From the NCBI GenBank assembly GCA_001295905.1, contig LJHT01000019.1:155298-219297 (forward strand): a DNA stretch of 64,000 nt, in the 5' to 3' direction. The notes beneath the pieces were generated by a model. The model ran no database searches. It was not told the DNA's origin and was given only the letters and a program-made list of their open reading frames with translations. This DNA comes from a beta proteobacterium AAP51. Lineage in GTDB: Bacteria > Pseudomonadota > Gammaproteobacteria > Burkholderiales > Burkholderiaceae_C. Within the stretch, counting starts at the first letter, position 1. The number at the start of each line of letters is the position of its first letter. The position numbers and the translations under genes were made by a program. This document shows positions 15,549 to 24,836 of this stretch, in pieces.

Positions 15549-17129
15549 TCAGCCCGGGTGCGGGCTGGCCGCCGCCATCGCGTCGTCGGCGAAGGCGCTG
15601 CCGGCTTCGTCACGGATGTGGAACACCGCGTCGGCGCCCAGGCCGCGCAGCACTTCCACCTCTTCCGGGTATTCGACGATGGCCGCAATGCGCCCGGCAA
15701 AAGCGCGGTGCTTCAGCTGCTGCAGCGCGAACACGTTGCCGGCGTGCGAGGGCATGGCCAGCAGCACCAGCTTCAAGGGGCCGGGCAGGATGAGCTTGTC
15801 CCAGAAATCGGAATCGACCGCGTCGCCTTCGATCACGTGGCGGCCGGCGGCCAGGTGTTCCACCAGCTGCTTGGGGTCGTTGTCCACGCCCAGCACCTTC
15901 AGGCCGTGGGCCTGCGTCAGCCGCAGGTAGGCGCCGCTGCCGATGCTGCCCATGCCCAGCACCACGGCATCGACCTGGCCGATCTCGATGGGCCGGTCGG
16001 CCGCCATCAGCGTGCGCCGCTGCAGCCCGGCCAGCGGGCCTTTCAGGCGGCTGTACAGCGTTTCGCTGGCGGCGTTCAGCGGCGCGGCCAGCACGAAGCT
16101 GCCGGCCAGCGCCAGCGAGATGACCACCAGCCATTCGGCCGACAGCCAGCCGGCCTGGGCCGCGATGGCTGCGACGATGAGGCCGAACTCGGAATAGTTG
16201 GCGAGCGAGAACGTGGCCAGCACGCCGCTGCGCGTGCGCAGGCCGAAGGCCATCAGCACCAGGTGGTAGAGCGCGCTCTTCAGCGGCAGCGCCAGCAGCA
16301 GCAAGAGCGCCATCACCACCATCGGCACGGTGGGCAGGGCGCCCAGGCCCACGCTGAGGAAGAAGCCCACCAGGAACAGCTCTTTCAGGTGGAACAGCGA
16401 CTTCGCCAGCCCCGAGGTGGCCGGGTGCGACGCCAGCATCATGCCGACGATGAGCGCGCCCAGGTCGCCCTTGACGCCCACCGCCTCGAAGAGGCTGTAG
16501 CCCACCACCAGCGCCAGGAAGGCGCCATACAGCACCTGCAGGTCGCCATGGCCCACGCGGTCCAGCATCAGGCGCAGCAGCCTGGCCGCCGGCCACAGCA
16601 GCACCAGTGCCAGCGCCCAGGGGCTGGGCAGCTTGCCGGTGCTGGCGGCGAGGAAGATGACCGCAAACACGTCCTGCATCACCAGGATGCCGATGGCGAT
16701 GCGGCCGTACAGCGAATTCAGCTCGCTGCGGTCTTCCAGCACCTTCACGGCGAACACCGTGCTCGAGAAGCTGAGCGCGAAGCCCAGCAGCACCATGGCC
16801 GTCCAGCCCAGCTCGGTGGCCAGCGCCAGGCCGGCCATCTTCAGCACGAACAGCACGCCGGCCAGCAGCAGGGTGGAACCCACCAGGTGCAGCGTGGCCG
16901 CGCCCCAGACCTCGCCGCGCAGCAGCGTGCGGATGTCCAGCTTCAGCCCGATGGTGAAGAGCAGCAGCGTCACGCCCAGGTTGGCGATGGTGTCGAGCGT
17001 GGCGCTCTTCTCGAAGCCGAAGGCGTTGAGGATGAAACCCGCCGCCAGGAAGCCGATGAGCGGCGGCAGCTTCACCAGCTGCGCCGCAAAGCCGGCGGCG
17101 AACGCCAGCGCAATCATGATCGGCTCCAT
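15549..17129 (-). CDS. Kef/YbaL-type monovalent cation:proton antiporter with TrkA-N domain
   Basis: A 526-residue CPA2-family inner-membrane antiporter, probably potassium:proton. About twelve hydrophobic segments occupy residues 1-370, with the typical CPA2 phrases LPPLIGFLAAGFILNAFG, LGVTLLLFTIGLKLD and FSLANYSEFGLIVAAIAAQAG. Residues about 395-520 form a cytosolic Rossmann domain (VVLGMGSIGSGAYLRL, Gly-x-Gly-x2-Gly, then GVDNDP) that binds NAD or a related ligand and gates transport. It lacks the longer C-terminal extension of KefB/KefC, resembling YbaL-like members. No KefF/KefG partner is adjacent. Confidence 0.88.
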   Translation of the reverse strand: MEPIMIALAFAAGFAAQLVKLPPLIGFLAAGFILNAFGFEKSATLDTIANLGVTLLLFTIGLKLDIRTLLRGEVWGAATLHLVGSTLLLAGVLFVLKMAGLALATELGWTAMVLLGFALSFSSTVFAVKVLEDRSELNSLYGRIAIGILVMQDVFAVIFLAASTGKLPSPWALALVLLWPAARLLRLMLDRVGHGDLQVLYGAFLALVVGYSLFEAVGVKGDLGALIVGMMLASHPATSGLAKSLFHLKELFLVGFFLSVGLGALPTVPMVVMALLLLLALPLKSALYHLVLMAFGLRTRSGVLATFSLANYSEFGLIVAAIAAQAGWLSAEWLVVISLALAGSFVLAAPLNAASETLYSRLKGPLAGLQRRTLMAADRPIEIGQVDAVVLGMGSIGSGAYLRLTQAHGLKVLGVDNDPKQLVEHLAAGRHVIEGDAVDSDFWDKLILPGPLKLVLLAMPSHAGNVFALQQLKHRAFAGRIAAIVEYPEEVEVLRGLGADAVFHIRDEAGSAFADDAMAAASPHPG

Positions 17130-17175
17130 CCCCGCCCCCGTGTGCCTGTTGTGCCCGCGCTGTCTGCCGGCCTGA

Positions 17176-17196
17176 CCGCAGCCTGCAACGCTGCGG
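17176..17196. promoter_or_regulatory. 7-bp hairpin upstream of the antiporter gene
   Basis: CCGCAGC and GCTGCGG flank a 7-base loop in the 138-base gap between the outer-membrane-factor gene and the antiporter start. It could be an operator, leader hairpin, or part of the end of the export operon; no T-run follows on either strand. Confidence 0.3.
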
Positions 17197-17267
17197 CGCG
17201 ATGCTAGCGGAGGGCTTGCAACGCGGCCGGGCCGGCCTGCGGAGCGGGCCGAAGGGCCTACAGACGC

Positions 17268-18695
17268 TCAGGTCAAGGCCAGGGCGCGGGCCAGCTGCCC
17301 GCGGTTCAGCCAGGCGCGCAGCTGCAGCTGCAGGCGGCCTTGTTCGGCTTCCAGGCGTGCGTTCTGGGCCTGCAGGAAATCGGCGCGGGCGATGGCGCCC
17401 ACCTCCAACCGCAGCGCGGCCACGCTTTCGGCGGCTTGCGCCTCGCGCAGACGCGTGGCGTTGGCTGCCAGCTGCTGCTGCAGGCGCTGGCCGTCGATGA
17501 GCGCGGTTTCGATCTCCACCAGCGCCCGCGCCACCGTCTCGCGCAGGTTCAGTGCGGCCAGTTCCAGCTCGGTGCGCGCGGCGTCGCGCTGCAGGTCGAG
17601 CCGGCGCCAGTCGATCAGCGGCACCACCAGGTTGCCGGCCAGCGCGGCCACGGGGTTGCTGAGCCAATCCCGCACCGCGGTGCCGCCGGTGCCCAGGCTG
17701 GCGCTGAAGCTCAGGCCCGGGTAGCGCTGCGCCTCGGCGGCCTGGCTGCGGGCGAGTGCGGCGTCCACCTGCGCGCGGGCGCGCTGCACGTCGGGGCGGC
17801 GCTCCAGCACCGTGGCGGGGTCGGCGTCGATGCGCCACGGTGTGGGCAGGGTGCCGGGCTCGGCGCCGGGCACCGTGCCGGGCACCGTGCCGGGCACCGT
17901 GCCGGGCAATCGTGGCTGCTGCAACTGCGGCCCGGGAGGCGCTTCGTCCAGCAGCAGCGCCAGTTGCAGGCGTTGTTGCGCGCCGTCCGCCTGCAGGTCG
18001 GCCAGGCGCACTTCGGCCTGCTGCAGCGTGGCCGCTGCGCGGTCGATCTCGATGGGCAGCAGCTGGCCTTCCCGCACGCGCAGCCGCGTGGCCGCGAGCA
18101 GCTCGCGGTTCAGCTGCAGCTGCTGCTGCGCCAGCGCGCCTTGTTCGCGCGCGGCGGCCAGCTGCCAGTAGCTTTCGGCCACGCGCTGGCGCAGCAGCAG
18201 GCGCGCGGCGCGCAGGTCGGTTTCGGCGGCGCGCAGCTGCGCGGCGTCGGCGCTGCGCAGCGCGGCCAGGCGGCCCCAGAGGTCGGCCTCGTAGGCCACG
18301 CCCAGGCTGGCGCCGTAGCTGCGCGTGGTGCTGGCGGGTAAGGGGGCGGGTGGGTCCAGCGCGCGGTTGGCGCCGAGGTTCAGGCCGGCACTGGGGGTGA
18401 GGCGCAGCGCGCCCAGCCCGGCCTGCGTGCGCGCCTGTTCGATGCGCAGCGCTGCCTGCACGAGGTCGCGGTTGGCGGCCTCGGCACGCTGCAGCAGGGC
18501 CTGCAGTTCGGGGTCGGCCAGCAGCGCCCAGCTGGCCAGGGTGCCGCTGTCGGCTTCGGACTGCCAGCGTTCGGGCGCGGGACGTTCGGCGGGCGCGGGC
18601 GGCGCCGCCGGGCCAGGCCCGGCGCAGCCGGCCAGCAGCAGGGCGGCCGAGGTGGCGAAGGCGGCCGATGCGGCCACGGCGGGGGTTCTGAACAT
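17268..18695 (-). CDS. Outer-membrane efflux lipoprotein (NodT/OprM type)
   Basis: The outer-membrane channel of a tripartite exporter, a TolC-fold lipoprotein of 475 residues from the ATG at 18695 (another ATG at 18716 is possible). Signal peptide ends LLLAGC with lipidated Cys24. The two-fold repeated OMF pattern is clear: AEAANRDLVQAALRIEQARTQAG early and a matching VQRARAQVDAALARSQAAEAQRYPGLSFSASLG in the second half, with long coiled-coil stretches (AALNLRETVARALVEIETALIDG). It is the last gene of the macA-macB unit, 59 bases after macB. Oddity: a Pro-Gly-Thr-Val tandem repeat between the two halves. Confidence 0.92.
   Translation of the reverse strand: MFRTPAVAASAAFATSAALLLAGCAGPGPAAPPAPAERPAPERWQSEADSGTLASWALLADPELQALLQRAEAANRDLVQAALRIEQARTQAGLGALRLTPSAGLNLGANRALDPPAPLPASTTRSYGASLGVAYEADLWGRLAALRSADAAQLRAAETDLRAARLLLRQRVAESYWQLAAAREQGALAQQQLQLNRELLAATRLRVREGQLLPIEIDRAAATLQQAEVRLADLQADGAQQRLQLALLLDEAPPGPQLQQPRLPGTVPGTVPGTVPGAEPGTLPTPWRIDADPATVLERRPDVQRARAQVDAALARSQAAEAQRYPGLSFSASLGTGGTAVRDWLSNPVAALAGNLVVPLIDWRRLDLQRDAARTELELAALNLRETVARALVEIETALIDGQRLQQQLAANATRLREAQAAESVAALRLEVGAIARADFLQAQNARLEAEQGRLQLQLRAWLNRGQLARALALT
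17865..17908. repeat. 12-bp tandem repeat, three copies plus a partial
   Basis: Three exact copies of GCCGGGCACCGT (plus-strand) and a partial fourth encode a Pro-Gly-Thr-Val repeat in the outer-membrane-factor gene. The unit keeps the frame; the repeat lies in a loop between the two homologous halves of the protein. Confidence 0.88.
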
Positions 18696-18754
18696 CGCTC
18701 TCGGTCCTTGCTTCATACGCCCGCTCTCATAGGCCCGCCCTCATTCGCGCGCGA

Positions 18755-20839
18755 TCATTCGCGAGCCAGGGCATCGACCGGGCTCAGCGCGGCGGCGCGG
18801 CGCGCTGGCACGGTGCCGAAGACCAGGCCCACCGCGCTGCTGACGGCAAAGGCCACGCCCAGTGCGGCCCAGCTGACGCTGACGAAGAGCTTGTCCTGCG
18901 CCGCGTTCAGCGCCTGCGCGCCCAGCCAGCTGAAGGCCACGCCCACCAGCCCGCCCAGGCAGCACAGCACCACGGCTTCGATGAGGAACTGCAGCCGCAC
19001 ATCACCCTGGCGCGCGCCCACGGCCATGCGGATGCCGATCTCGCGCGTGCGCTCGCTCACCGAGACCAGCATGATGTTCATAACGCCCACGCCGCCCACC
19101 AGCAGCGCGATGGCGCCCACGCCAGCGAACAGTGCGGCGAAGCCGGCGCTGAAGTTCTGCATCTTGCGGAACTCGCTGTCGCCGCTCCAGCTGGAGAAGT
19201 TCTCGGCGCCGCGCAGCGCCACCAGGCGGTGCTTGATGTGGCGCAGCACTTCCTCGGGCGGCTGCGTGAAGTCCATCTGCACGCTGAAGGCGTCGACCGC
19301 AGGCCGCGAATCGAGGCGCTGGATGAAGGTGCGTTCGGGCACGTAGGCCCGGCCGTTGCCGAAATCGAAGCCCAGCTGCGTGTCGGCCTTCACGGTGCCT
19401 ATCACGGTGAAGGGCAGCGGTGCCGGCGGCGTGGCACGGGCGCCGCCGGGCAGGCCCTCGGCGCTGGCGGTGCTGGCCGTCTCACCGCCGCCGCCCAGCC
19501 CGCCGGCCAGGCCGCTGCTGCTGACGAGCACGGTCTTGCCCACGGGCGATTCACTGTCCTTGAACAGCGCCTTGCGCGACTGTTCGTCCAGCACCAGCAC
19601 CTGCGCGCCCACGCTCAGCTCGTAGGGGCTGAAGAAGCGGCCGCTGTCCACCTTCAGCTTGCGCTCGAAGAGCGTGCCGCTGTCGGCGCCGCGCACCTGC
19701 ACGCTGCTGTCGCGCGCGCCCTGGCGCAGCTGTGCATTGAGCTGCCTTTCGCCCTGCACGCTGGCCACGCCGGGCAGGCTGCGCAGCGCGTCCAGTTCAC
19801 TCAGCCGGAACGAAGGCGGCTGGGCGCCGGGCGGCAGGTCGCTGTTGCCGCGCCAGAGCCAGATCTTGCCGCTCATCACGCCCTGGAACTCGCCTTCGAA
19901 GGTGGTACGCGCCGCGCTCGTCAGCGCCACGATGCTCACCACCGAGGCGATGCCGATGCTGATGCCCAGCATCGACAAGAAGGTGCGCAGCCGGTTGCCC
20001 TGCAGCGACAGCCAGGCCGTGGACAGGGCCTCGCGCCATTGCACCTGCAGCCGGCGCAGCCAGCCGGCGGGCGCTGCGTGTGGGGAAGATGGCGCAGGCT
20101 CTGCAGGCGCATCGTGCGCCGCGGCCGTGGGCTGCGGCCCGGGTGCCTGGTGGCCGGCGGGCGTGCCGTCGTCCTTCACCACATGGCCGTCGCGCAGCTC
20201 GATGACGCGCTGCGCATGCGCGGCCACCGTGGGGTCGTGCGTGACGAGGATGATGGTGTGGCCGGCCGCGTTCAGCTCTTTCAGCAGCCGCAGCATCTCG
20301 GCGCCGCTGTTCGAATCGAGCGCGCCGGTGGGTTCGTCGGCCAGGATGATCTGCCCGCCGTTCATCAGCGCCCGCGCGATGGACACGCGCTGCTGCTGCC
20401 CGCCCGAGAGTTCATTGGGCTTGTGGTGCAGCCGCTCGCCCAGGCCCAGGCGTTCCAGCAGCGCCTGTGCGCGCGCGCCGCGGGCGCTGGCGCCCACGCC
20501 GGCATACACCGCCGGCAGGGCGGCATTGCCGCGTGCGTCCAGGTGGGGCAGCAGGTGGTAGCGCTGGAAGATGAAGCCGAAACGCTCGCGCCGCAGCGCG
20601 GCGAGTTCGTCGGGGCCCAGCTGGCCGGCGTCTTGCCCGTCGATGAGGAAGCGGCCCTCGGTGGGGTTGTCCAGACAACCCAGCACGTTCATCAGCGTGC
20701 TCTTGCCCGAACCCGACTGGCCCATGATGGCCACGAACTCGCCCGCCTCGATGGCCAGCGTGATGCCATCGAGCGCGCGCACCTCGATCTCGCCCAGCGT
20801 GTAGCGCCGGCTCACGCCGTGCAGTTCGATCAGGGCCAT
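18755..20839 (-). CDS. macB: MacB-type ABC transporter, fused ATPase and permease
   Basis: The 694-residue inner-membrane ABC component of a MacAB-TolC-type exporter for macrolides, peptides or other periplasmic substrates. Residues 1-230 are the ATPase: Walker A GQSGSGKST, signature LSGGQQQR, Walker B IILADEPTGALDSNSG and the H-loop LVTHDP. After a Pro/Ala linker come one membrane helix (about 290-310), a large periplasmic domain, and three C-terminal helices (ALFAGVGAIALLVGGVGVMNIMLVSVSERTREIG region), the exact MacB order. Starts 13 bases after macA; the outer-membrane factor follows. The true substrate cannot be read from sequence. Confidence 0.94.
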   Translation of the reverse strand: MALIELHGVSRRYTLGEIEVRALDGITLAIEAGEFVAIMGQSGSGKSTLMNVLGCLDNPTEGRFLIDGQDAGQLGPDELAALRRERFGFIFQRYHLLPHLDARGNAALPAVYAGVGASARGARAQALLERLGLGERLHHKPNELSGGQQQRVSIARALMNGGQIILADEPTGALDSNSGAEMLRLLKELNAAGHTIILVTHDPTVAAHAQRVIELRDGHVVKDDGTPAGHQAPGPQPTAAAHDAPAEPAPSSPHAAPAGWLRRLQVQWREALSTAWLSLQGNRLRTFLSMLGISIGIASVVSIVALTSAARTTFEGEFQGVMSGKIWLWRGNSDLPPGAQPPSFRLSELDALRSLPGVASVQGERQLNAQLRQGARDSSVQVRGADSGTLFERKLKVDSGRFFSPYELSVGAQVLVLDEQSRKALFKDSESPVGKTVLVSSSGLAGGLGGGGETASTASAEGLPGGARATPPAPLPFTVIGTVKADTQLGFDFGNGRAYVPERTFIQRLDSRPAVDAFSVQMDFTQPPEEVLRHIKHRLVALRGAENFSSWSGDSEFRKMQNFSAGFAALFAGVGAIALLVGGVGVMNIMLVSVSERTREIGIRMAVGARQGDVRLQFLIEAVVLCCLGGLVGVAFSWLGAQALNAAQDKLFVSVSWAALGVAFAVSSAVGLVFGTVPARRAAALSPVDALARE

Positions 20840-20852
20840 CAGCGCTTCACTT

Positions 20853-22079
20853 TCACCGGGCGCCGCTGGCGGCGGCCGAAGCGGCTTCGGCGGCCGCGGC
20901 CTCAGCTTCGGTGGGCAGTGCGGTGAGCACGGTCTCGCCTTCCTTCAGCCCTTCCAGTACCTGCACGCGCGTGCCGTCCTGCAGCCCGGTGCGCACGAAG
21001 CGCGACACCTGGCGCTTCTCTTTTTCGGTCTTGCCGGGTTCGAGCACCATCACGCGGAAACGGCCGTCCTTGCCGCGTTCGCCCAGGGCCACCATGGGCA
21101 TGGCCAGCGCGTTCTTCACGCTGCCGGTTTCCACGTCCACCTGCACCGTCATGTCTGAATAGAGCTGGCGTTCGCGGTTGTCCACCTCGAACAGCACGTT
21201 GTAGAAGACGGCATTGCCCGAACGTTCAGGCACGGGCTGGATCACGCGCAGCCGGCCTTCGTAGCGCTGGCCTTCGCCCGAGAGCGTGGAAAAACGCGCC
21301 ACCTGGCCGACGCGGATGCTCTGGATGTCGGCCTCGGGCACCTTGGTGCGCACGGTGATGGTGTCCAGGTCGGCCAGGGTCAGCATCACGGGGGTGATCT
21401 GCACCGCGATCACCGTCTGCCCCACCTGCACCGGCAGGCTGACCACGGTGCCGTCCATCGGCGCGGTGATGCGCGTGTAGCCCAGGCGCAGCTGGGCCTG
21501 GGCCAGGTCGGCCTGCAGGCGGCTGAGCACGGCGGCCTGGCCGCGCAGCTCGGCTTCGAGCTTGGCGAATTCGCTCTCGGCGCGTTCGGCTTCCAGCGCC
21601 GCCGTGGCGTCACCGGCCAGGAGGCGGCGCTGGCGCTCGCGTTCGCGGCCGGCGGTGGCCAGGTCGACCTGGCGTGCATCGATCAGCGCCTTCTGCTGCA
21701 GCAGCGCGGCCTCGGCGCGCGCCACCTCGTTGCGCGCGAGTTCGGGGTCCAGGCTCACCAGCAGCTCGCCCTTCTTGACCTGCTGGCCCAGCTGCACGTG
21801 CAGGGTCTGGATCTGCCCGCTGACCTGCGCACCCACGTCCACCTTGGTCTTGGCCTGCAGCACGCCCGCGGCCTGCACGAGCTGGGTGATGTCGGCCCGC
21901 TGCACCAGGCCCGTGGGCGGCGGTGGCGGGGGTGCCGGCGGGTTCAGCAGGCGCCAGCCGGCGAAGGCGGCGCCCACCAGCAGCAAGAGGGCCAGCCAGC
22001 GCAGCCGCGGGTGGCGTTGCCAGCGCTGTTGCAGCCGGCCGGCGGGTTGCTTCTGGGCGTGGTTCGATGTGGCAGTCAA
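20853..22079 (-). CDS. macA: MacA-type periplasmic adaptor (membrane fusion protein)
   Basis: The adaptor linking MacB to the outer-membrane channel. It has one N-terminal membrane anchor (LRWLALLLLVGAAFAGWRLL), a Pro run, a lipoyl half (VDVGAQVSGQIQTLHVQLGQQVKKGELL), a long coiled-coil hairpin (about residues 115-200), the second lipoyl half (GYTRITAPMDGTVVSLPVQVGQTV) and a beta-barrel/membrane-proximal part. The start is taken as TTG at 22079 (408 residues) because a perfect GGAGGAG lies 7 bases upstream (22087-22093); the ATG at 22109 would put that site inside the gene. First gene of the macA-macB-OMF operon. Confidence 0.9.
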   Translation of the reverse strand: MTATSNHAQKQPAGRLQQRWQRHPRLRWLALLLLVGAAFAGWRLLNPPAPPPPPPTGLVQRADITQLVQAAGVLQAKTKVDVGAQVSGQIQTLHVQLGQQVKKGELLVSLDPELARNEVARAEAALLQQKALIDARQVDLATAGRERERQRRLLAGDATAALEAERAESEFAKLEAELRGQAAVLSRLQADLAQAQLRLGYTRITAPMDGTVVSLPVQVGQTVIAVQITPVMLTLADLDTITVRTKVPEADIQSIRVGQVARFSTLSGEGQRYEGRLRVIQPVPERSGNAVFYNVLFEVDNRERQLYSDMTVQVDVETGSVKNALAMPMVALGERGKDGRFRVMVLEPGKTEKEKRQVSRFVRTGLQDGTRVQVLEGLKEGETVLTALPTEAEAAAAEAASAAASGAR

Positions 22080-22316
22080 CAAAAGGCTCCTCCCCTGGGG
22101 GCGGCGCAATGTAGCAATTGCGGGCCGGCCCGGGAGGGGCTGGGGCGACGAAACGCCGGGAAGAGCGGACAGGCCGCGGCTTGGGCGCTCGAGCTCTGGC
22201 GCTCAGGCGATAGGGGTGGAACCGCCGCGGGCCCTGCGCCCGCCCGGTTCGCCTGCCACGCCAGGCCTGGGCCCTGCGTCTGCGCGAACCACCGGGCCGT
22301 GTGCGAAAAGGGCGCG

Positions 22317-23090
22317 TCAGCGGCCCGGTTCGTCCAGCCGCTCGTGGAAGGCCGTTGCGCCCCGCTTCCAGTAGGCCGCCGCACGCAGCGCCTCGCGCGG
22401 GTGGTGGTGTTCGTCGAGCACGATGCGCCGCGCCTGGGCCACCGTGGCGGCCTCGCCCGCCAGCCAGACGAAGCCGTCCCCGCTGGGCAAGGCCAGGCTG
22501 CGAACGTGCTGCAACCATTGCCCGGGCGTCCTCACCCACTGCGCCTGCAAAGCAGCGGCAGACCGCAGCGGGCGTTCATCCGCGGCGTTCTCCACCTGCA
22601 CCAGCACCTGGGCGCTGCTGCCCGGGGGCAGCTCGTCCAGTCGGCGCAGGATGGCCGGCAGCGCCGTGGCGTCACCGGCCAGCAGGTGCCAGTCGTGGTC
22701 GGCAGGGATGATCATCGAACCGCGCGGCCCGCCGATCACCGCCGGCTGCCCGGGCGCCGCCTGCGCCGCCCACAGGCTGGCCGGCCCGTGCCCGTGCAGC
22801 GCGATCTCCAGGCGAAGCTCTTGCCGCGCGGCGTCGAAGGCGCGCGGCGTGAGGTCGCGCATCGCCACCGTGCCGTCGGGCTGCGGCAGCATCAGCTTGA
22901 GGTGATCGTCGAAGGACAGCGACTGGAAGCCTGCCAGCGCGGGCCCAGCCAGCGTGATGGCGGCGAAGCCCGGCGTCGGGCGTTCCACGCGCGCCACCAC
23001 CAGCTCGCGGCGGCACGGCTCGAAACGCACGCGTTCGATGCGGCGGCGTGCGGGCAGCGGCGGGTCACCAGGGCTTGACGAGTTTTCCAT
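22317..23090 (-). CDS. Siderophore-interacting protein (ViuB/YqjH-like ferric reductase)
   Basis: A 257-residue cytoplasmic FAD-containing NAD(P)H reductase that releases iron from ferric siderophores. The N-terminal FAD barrel is visible (VERPTPGFAAITLAGPALAGF, then MRDLTPRAFDAARQELRLEIALHG with the R-D-L-T-P-R/Y pattern of the family) and the C-terminal half is the SIP ferredoxin-reductase-like domain (HDWHLLAGDATALPAILRRLDELP; GFVWLAGEAATVAQARRIVLDEH; YWKRG). No siderophore biosynthesis genes or receptor are adjacent, and I see no Fur box upstream, unlike the bfd gene at 49226. Confidence 0.92.
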   Translation of the reverse strand: MENSSSPGDPPLPARRRIERVRFEPCRRELVVARVERPTPGFAAITLAGPALAGFQSLSFDDHLKLMLPQPDGTVAMRDLTPRAFDAARQELRLEIALHGHGPASLWAAQAAPGQPAVIGGPRGSMIIPADHDWHLLAGDATALPAILRRLDELPPGSSAQVLVQVENAADERPLRSAAALQAQWVRTPGQWLQHVRSLALPSGDGFVWLAGEAATVAQARRIVLDEHHHPREALRAAAYWKRGATAFHERLDEPGR

Positions 23091-23244
23091 GGGGGGCTTT
23101 GTAGGGTATGGGGTGACGCAGGCATCAGTGCCGGTCCGTGCCGGCGCTCGCAGACGCTCGCAGAAGCTGGCCGAGGAGACAGCGGGCTGCTGCCCTCTGG
23201 CGGGCGCGAAGGCAGCGTCCGGGCGGGCGTACCCGGCGTGCCGC

Positions 23245-24228
23245 TCACGCGGCGCTGACCACCCGCTGCTCGATCAGGCCAAACGGCCCCTCGCGGCCAT
23301 CGTCGAAGCACGCCTGCATGCGCACGCGGTCGCCGAAGCGCATGAAGGCGGTGCGGCTTTCGCCGAGGTCGATCTTCTCGATGATGCGGCGCTCGGCAAT
23401 GCAGGCCGAGCCGGCCGTGCGCGCGACGTTGGACACCGTGCCCGAGCCGACGATGCAGCCGGCCGTGAGCCGCCGCGTGCGCGCCGCGTGCGCGATGAGC
23501 TGGCCGAAGTGGAAGTTCATCTCGCCGCCGTGAGGCTCGCCGAAGCGCGCGCCGTTCCACTGCACGTGCAGCCGCATCTGCACGCGGCCGTCGCGCCAGG
23601 CCGGGCCCAGCTCGTCGGGCGTCACCGCCAGCGGTGCGAACGCGGTCGAAGGCTTGGCCTGCAGGAAGCCGAAGCCGGTCTTCATCTCGTGCGGGCCCAG
23701 GGCGCGCAGGCTCCAGTCGTTGAGCTGCAGCACCAGGCGCACGCAGCCCAGTGCGTCGGCCGGCGACACGCCCATCGGCACGGCGCCGGTGACGACGCCG
23801 AACTCACCCTCGAAGTCGATGCCATCGGCCTCGGTGGGCATGGGCACGTCGTCGTGCGGGCCCAGGAAATCGTCGCTGGCGCCCTGGTACATCAAGGGCA
23901 CCGTGTCCACCAGCGGCGGCGGCGGCTTGTCGAAGGCCTGGTCCATCAGCCGGCCGTGGTTGAGGAAGGCCGAGCCGTCCAGCCATTGCGGGCTGCGCGG
24001 CAGCGGTGCGGCGCAGGCGTGCGGGTCGAAGTCGAAGGCGCCGGCGGCATGGCCGGCGTCCAGCGCGTCGGCCAGCGCCTGCAGGGCCGGCTGCACGTGC
24101 GCCCAGCGCTGCAGCGCGGCCAGCAGCGAAGGCGCGACAGGCGCCGCCTCCATGGCGCGCAGCCCATCGCGTGAGACCAGCAGCAGGCGGCCATCGAGGC
24201 TGCCGTCGCGCAAGGTGGCGAAACGCAT
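23245..24228 (-). CDS. Fumarylacetoacetate hydrolase-family enzyme (end of aromatic-catabolism operon)
   Basis: A 327-residue FAH-family enzyme, a group whose members hydrolyse or hydrate ring-cleavage products. Visible: the substrate/metal region (GVVTGAVPMGVSPADALGCVRLVLQLNDWSLR), metal-binding acidic residues (DGIDFEGEFGVV) and the family phrase GCIVGSGTVSN near residue 265. A GAAGGAGAA ribosome site precedes the ATG at 24228. It is the last of ten co-directional genes starting with the TonB receptor and lies 13 bases after the cupin gene. Expected job: cleaving a diketo or keto-enol fragment produced after ring opening. Confidence 0.9.
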   Translation of the reverse strand: MRFATLRDGSLDGRLLLVSRDGLRAMEAAPVAPSLLAALQRWAHVQPALQALADALDAGHAAGAFDFDPHACAAPLPRSPQWLDGSAFLNHGRLMDQAFDKPPPPLVDTVPLMYQGASDDFLGPHDDVPMPTEADGIDFEGEFGVVTGAVPMGVSPADALGCVRLVLQLNDWSLRALGPHEMKTGFGFLQAKPSTAFAPLAVTPDELGPAWRDGRVQMRLHVQWNGARFGEPHGGEMNFHFGQLIAHAARTRRLTAGCIVGSGTVSNVARTAGSACIAERRIIEKIDLGESRTAFMRFGDRVRMQACFDDGREGPFGLIEQRVVSAA

Positions 24229-24241
24229 GGCGGGTTCTCCT

Positions 24242-24823
24242 TCAGGGGTGCGCCGGCAGCGTGGCGGCGATTTCGGGGGCGTAGCGGCCGGCCACCAGCA
24301 CGAACAGCATCCGGCAGGGCCGGCCCGAGCGGTTGGCCCAGGCGTGGTTGGTGCCGCGCTGCACCACCACGCTGCCGGGGCGCAGCAGCACCTCGCCTTC
24401 GTCGAGCACCAGCGTCATCTCGCCATCGATGACGACGCCGTAGTCCACCGATTCGGTGCGGTGCATCAGCGGGTGCGGCGAGTTCGCCTGCACGGTGGAA
24501 GCGGCCACGTCGCCGATCTGCGAGAAGGCCTCCTTCATGCGTGCAGCGCCGTGGGCCAGGAACTCCGGCGTGTCGGGCGGGATGTCGACGAAGCGCATGC
24601 GCGTGCCCAGCGGTGGCGGTGGCAGGCTCAGCGGGCCCAGCGTGGGGTCGGGGCCGTTGTCCACCGGGGCCGGGCTGCTGGTGGTGCACCAGACCTCGTG
24701 GAACACGGTGCCCGGAATGGCAGACAGCTCTTCGACGTGCGGCAGCGGGCCGTTTTCGATGACGATGGCGCGGCCGTCGGCGCGGTGGCCCGTGACGACG
24801 CGGTGGATGACAGGCAGGCTCAT
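24242..24823 (-). CDS. Cupin-domain protein
   Basis: A 193-residue single-cupin protein from the ATG at 24823 (an upstream ATG at 24844 would overlap the preceding gene). The cupin motif 1 is around HPLMHRTESVDYGVVIDGEMTLVLDEGE (His and Glu ligands present, although the usual second His is Arg/Thr-shifted) and motif 2 is GSVVVQRGTNHAWANRSGRP with the conserved His. It could be a metal-dependent dioxygenase/isomerase or a non-catalytic sensor of the substrate. It is located in the aromatic-catabolism operon between the Bug binding protein and the FAH-family enzyme, 13 bases from each. Confidence 0.87.
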   Translation of the reverse strand: MSLPVIHRVVTGHRADGRAIVIENGPLPHVEELSAIPGTVFHEVWCTTSSPAPVDNGPDPTLGPLSLPPPPLGTRMRFVDIPPDTPEFLAHGAARMKEAFSQIGDVAASTVQANSPHPLMHRTESVDYGVVIDGEMTLVLDEGEVLLRPGSVVVQRGTNHAWANRSGRPCRMLFVLVAGRYAPEIAATLPAHP

Positions 24824-24836
24824 GGTGTTTTCGCTT

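Noticed and set aside
22080..22316. Searched the longest gap for a riboswitch, small RNA or missed gene
   Set aside because: No convincing open frame with a ribosome site, no conserved riboswitch core and no strong hairpin with a T-run were seen.
22317..23090. Fur box upstream of the siderophore-interacting protein gene
   Set aside because: No TAATGCGAA-like or other AT-rich inverted repeat is visible in the 154 bases upstream.
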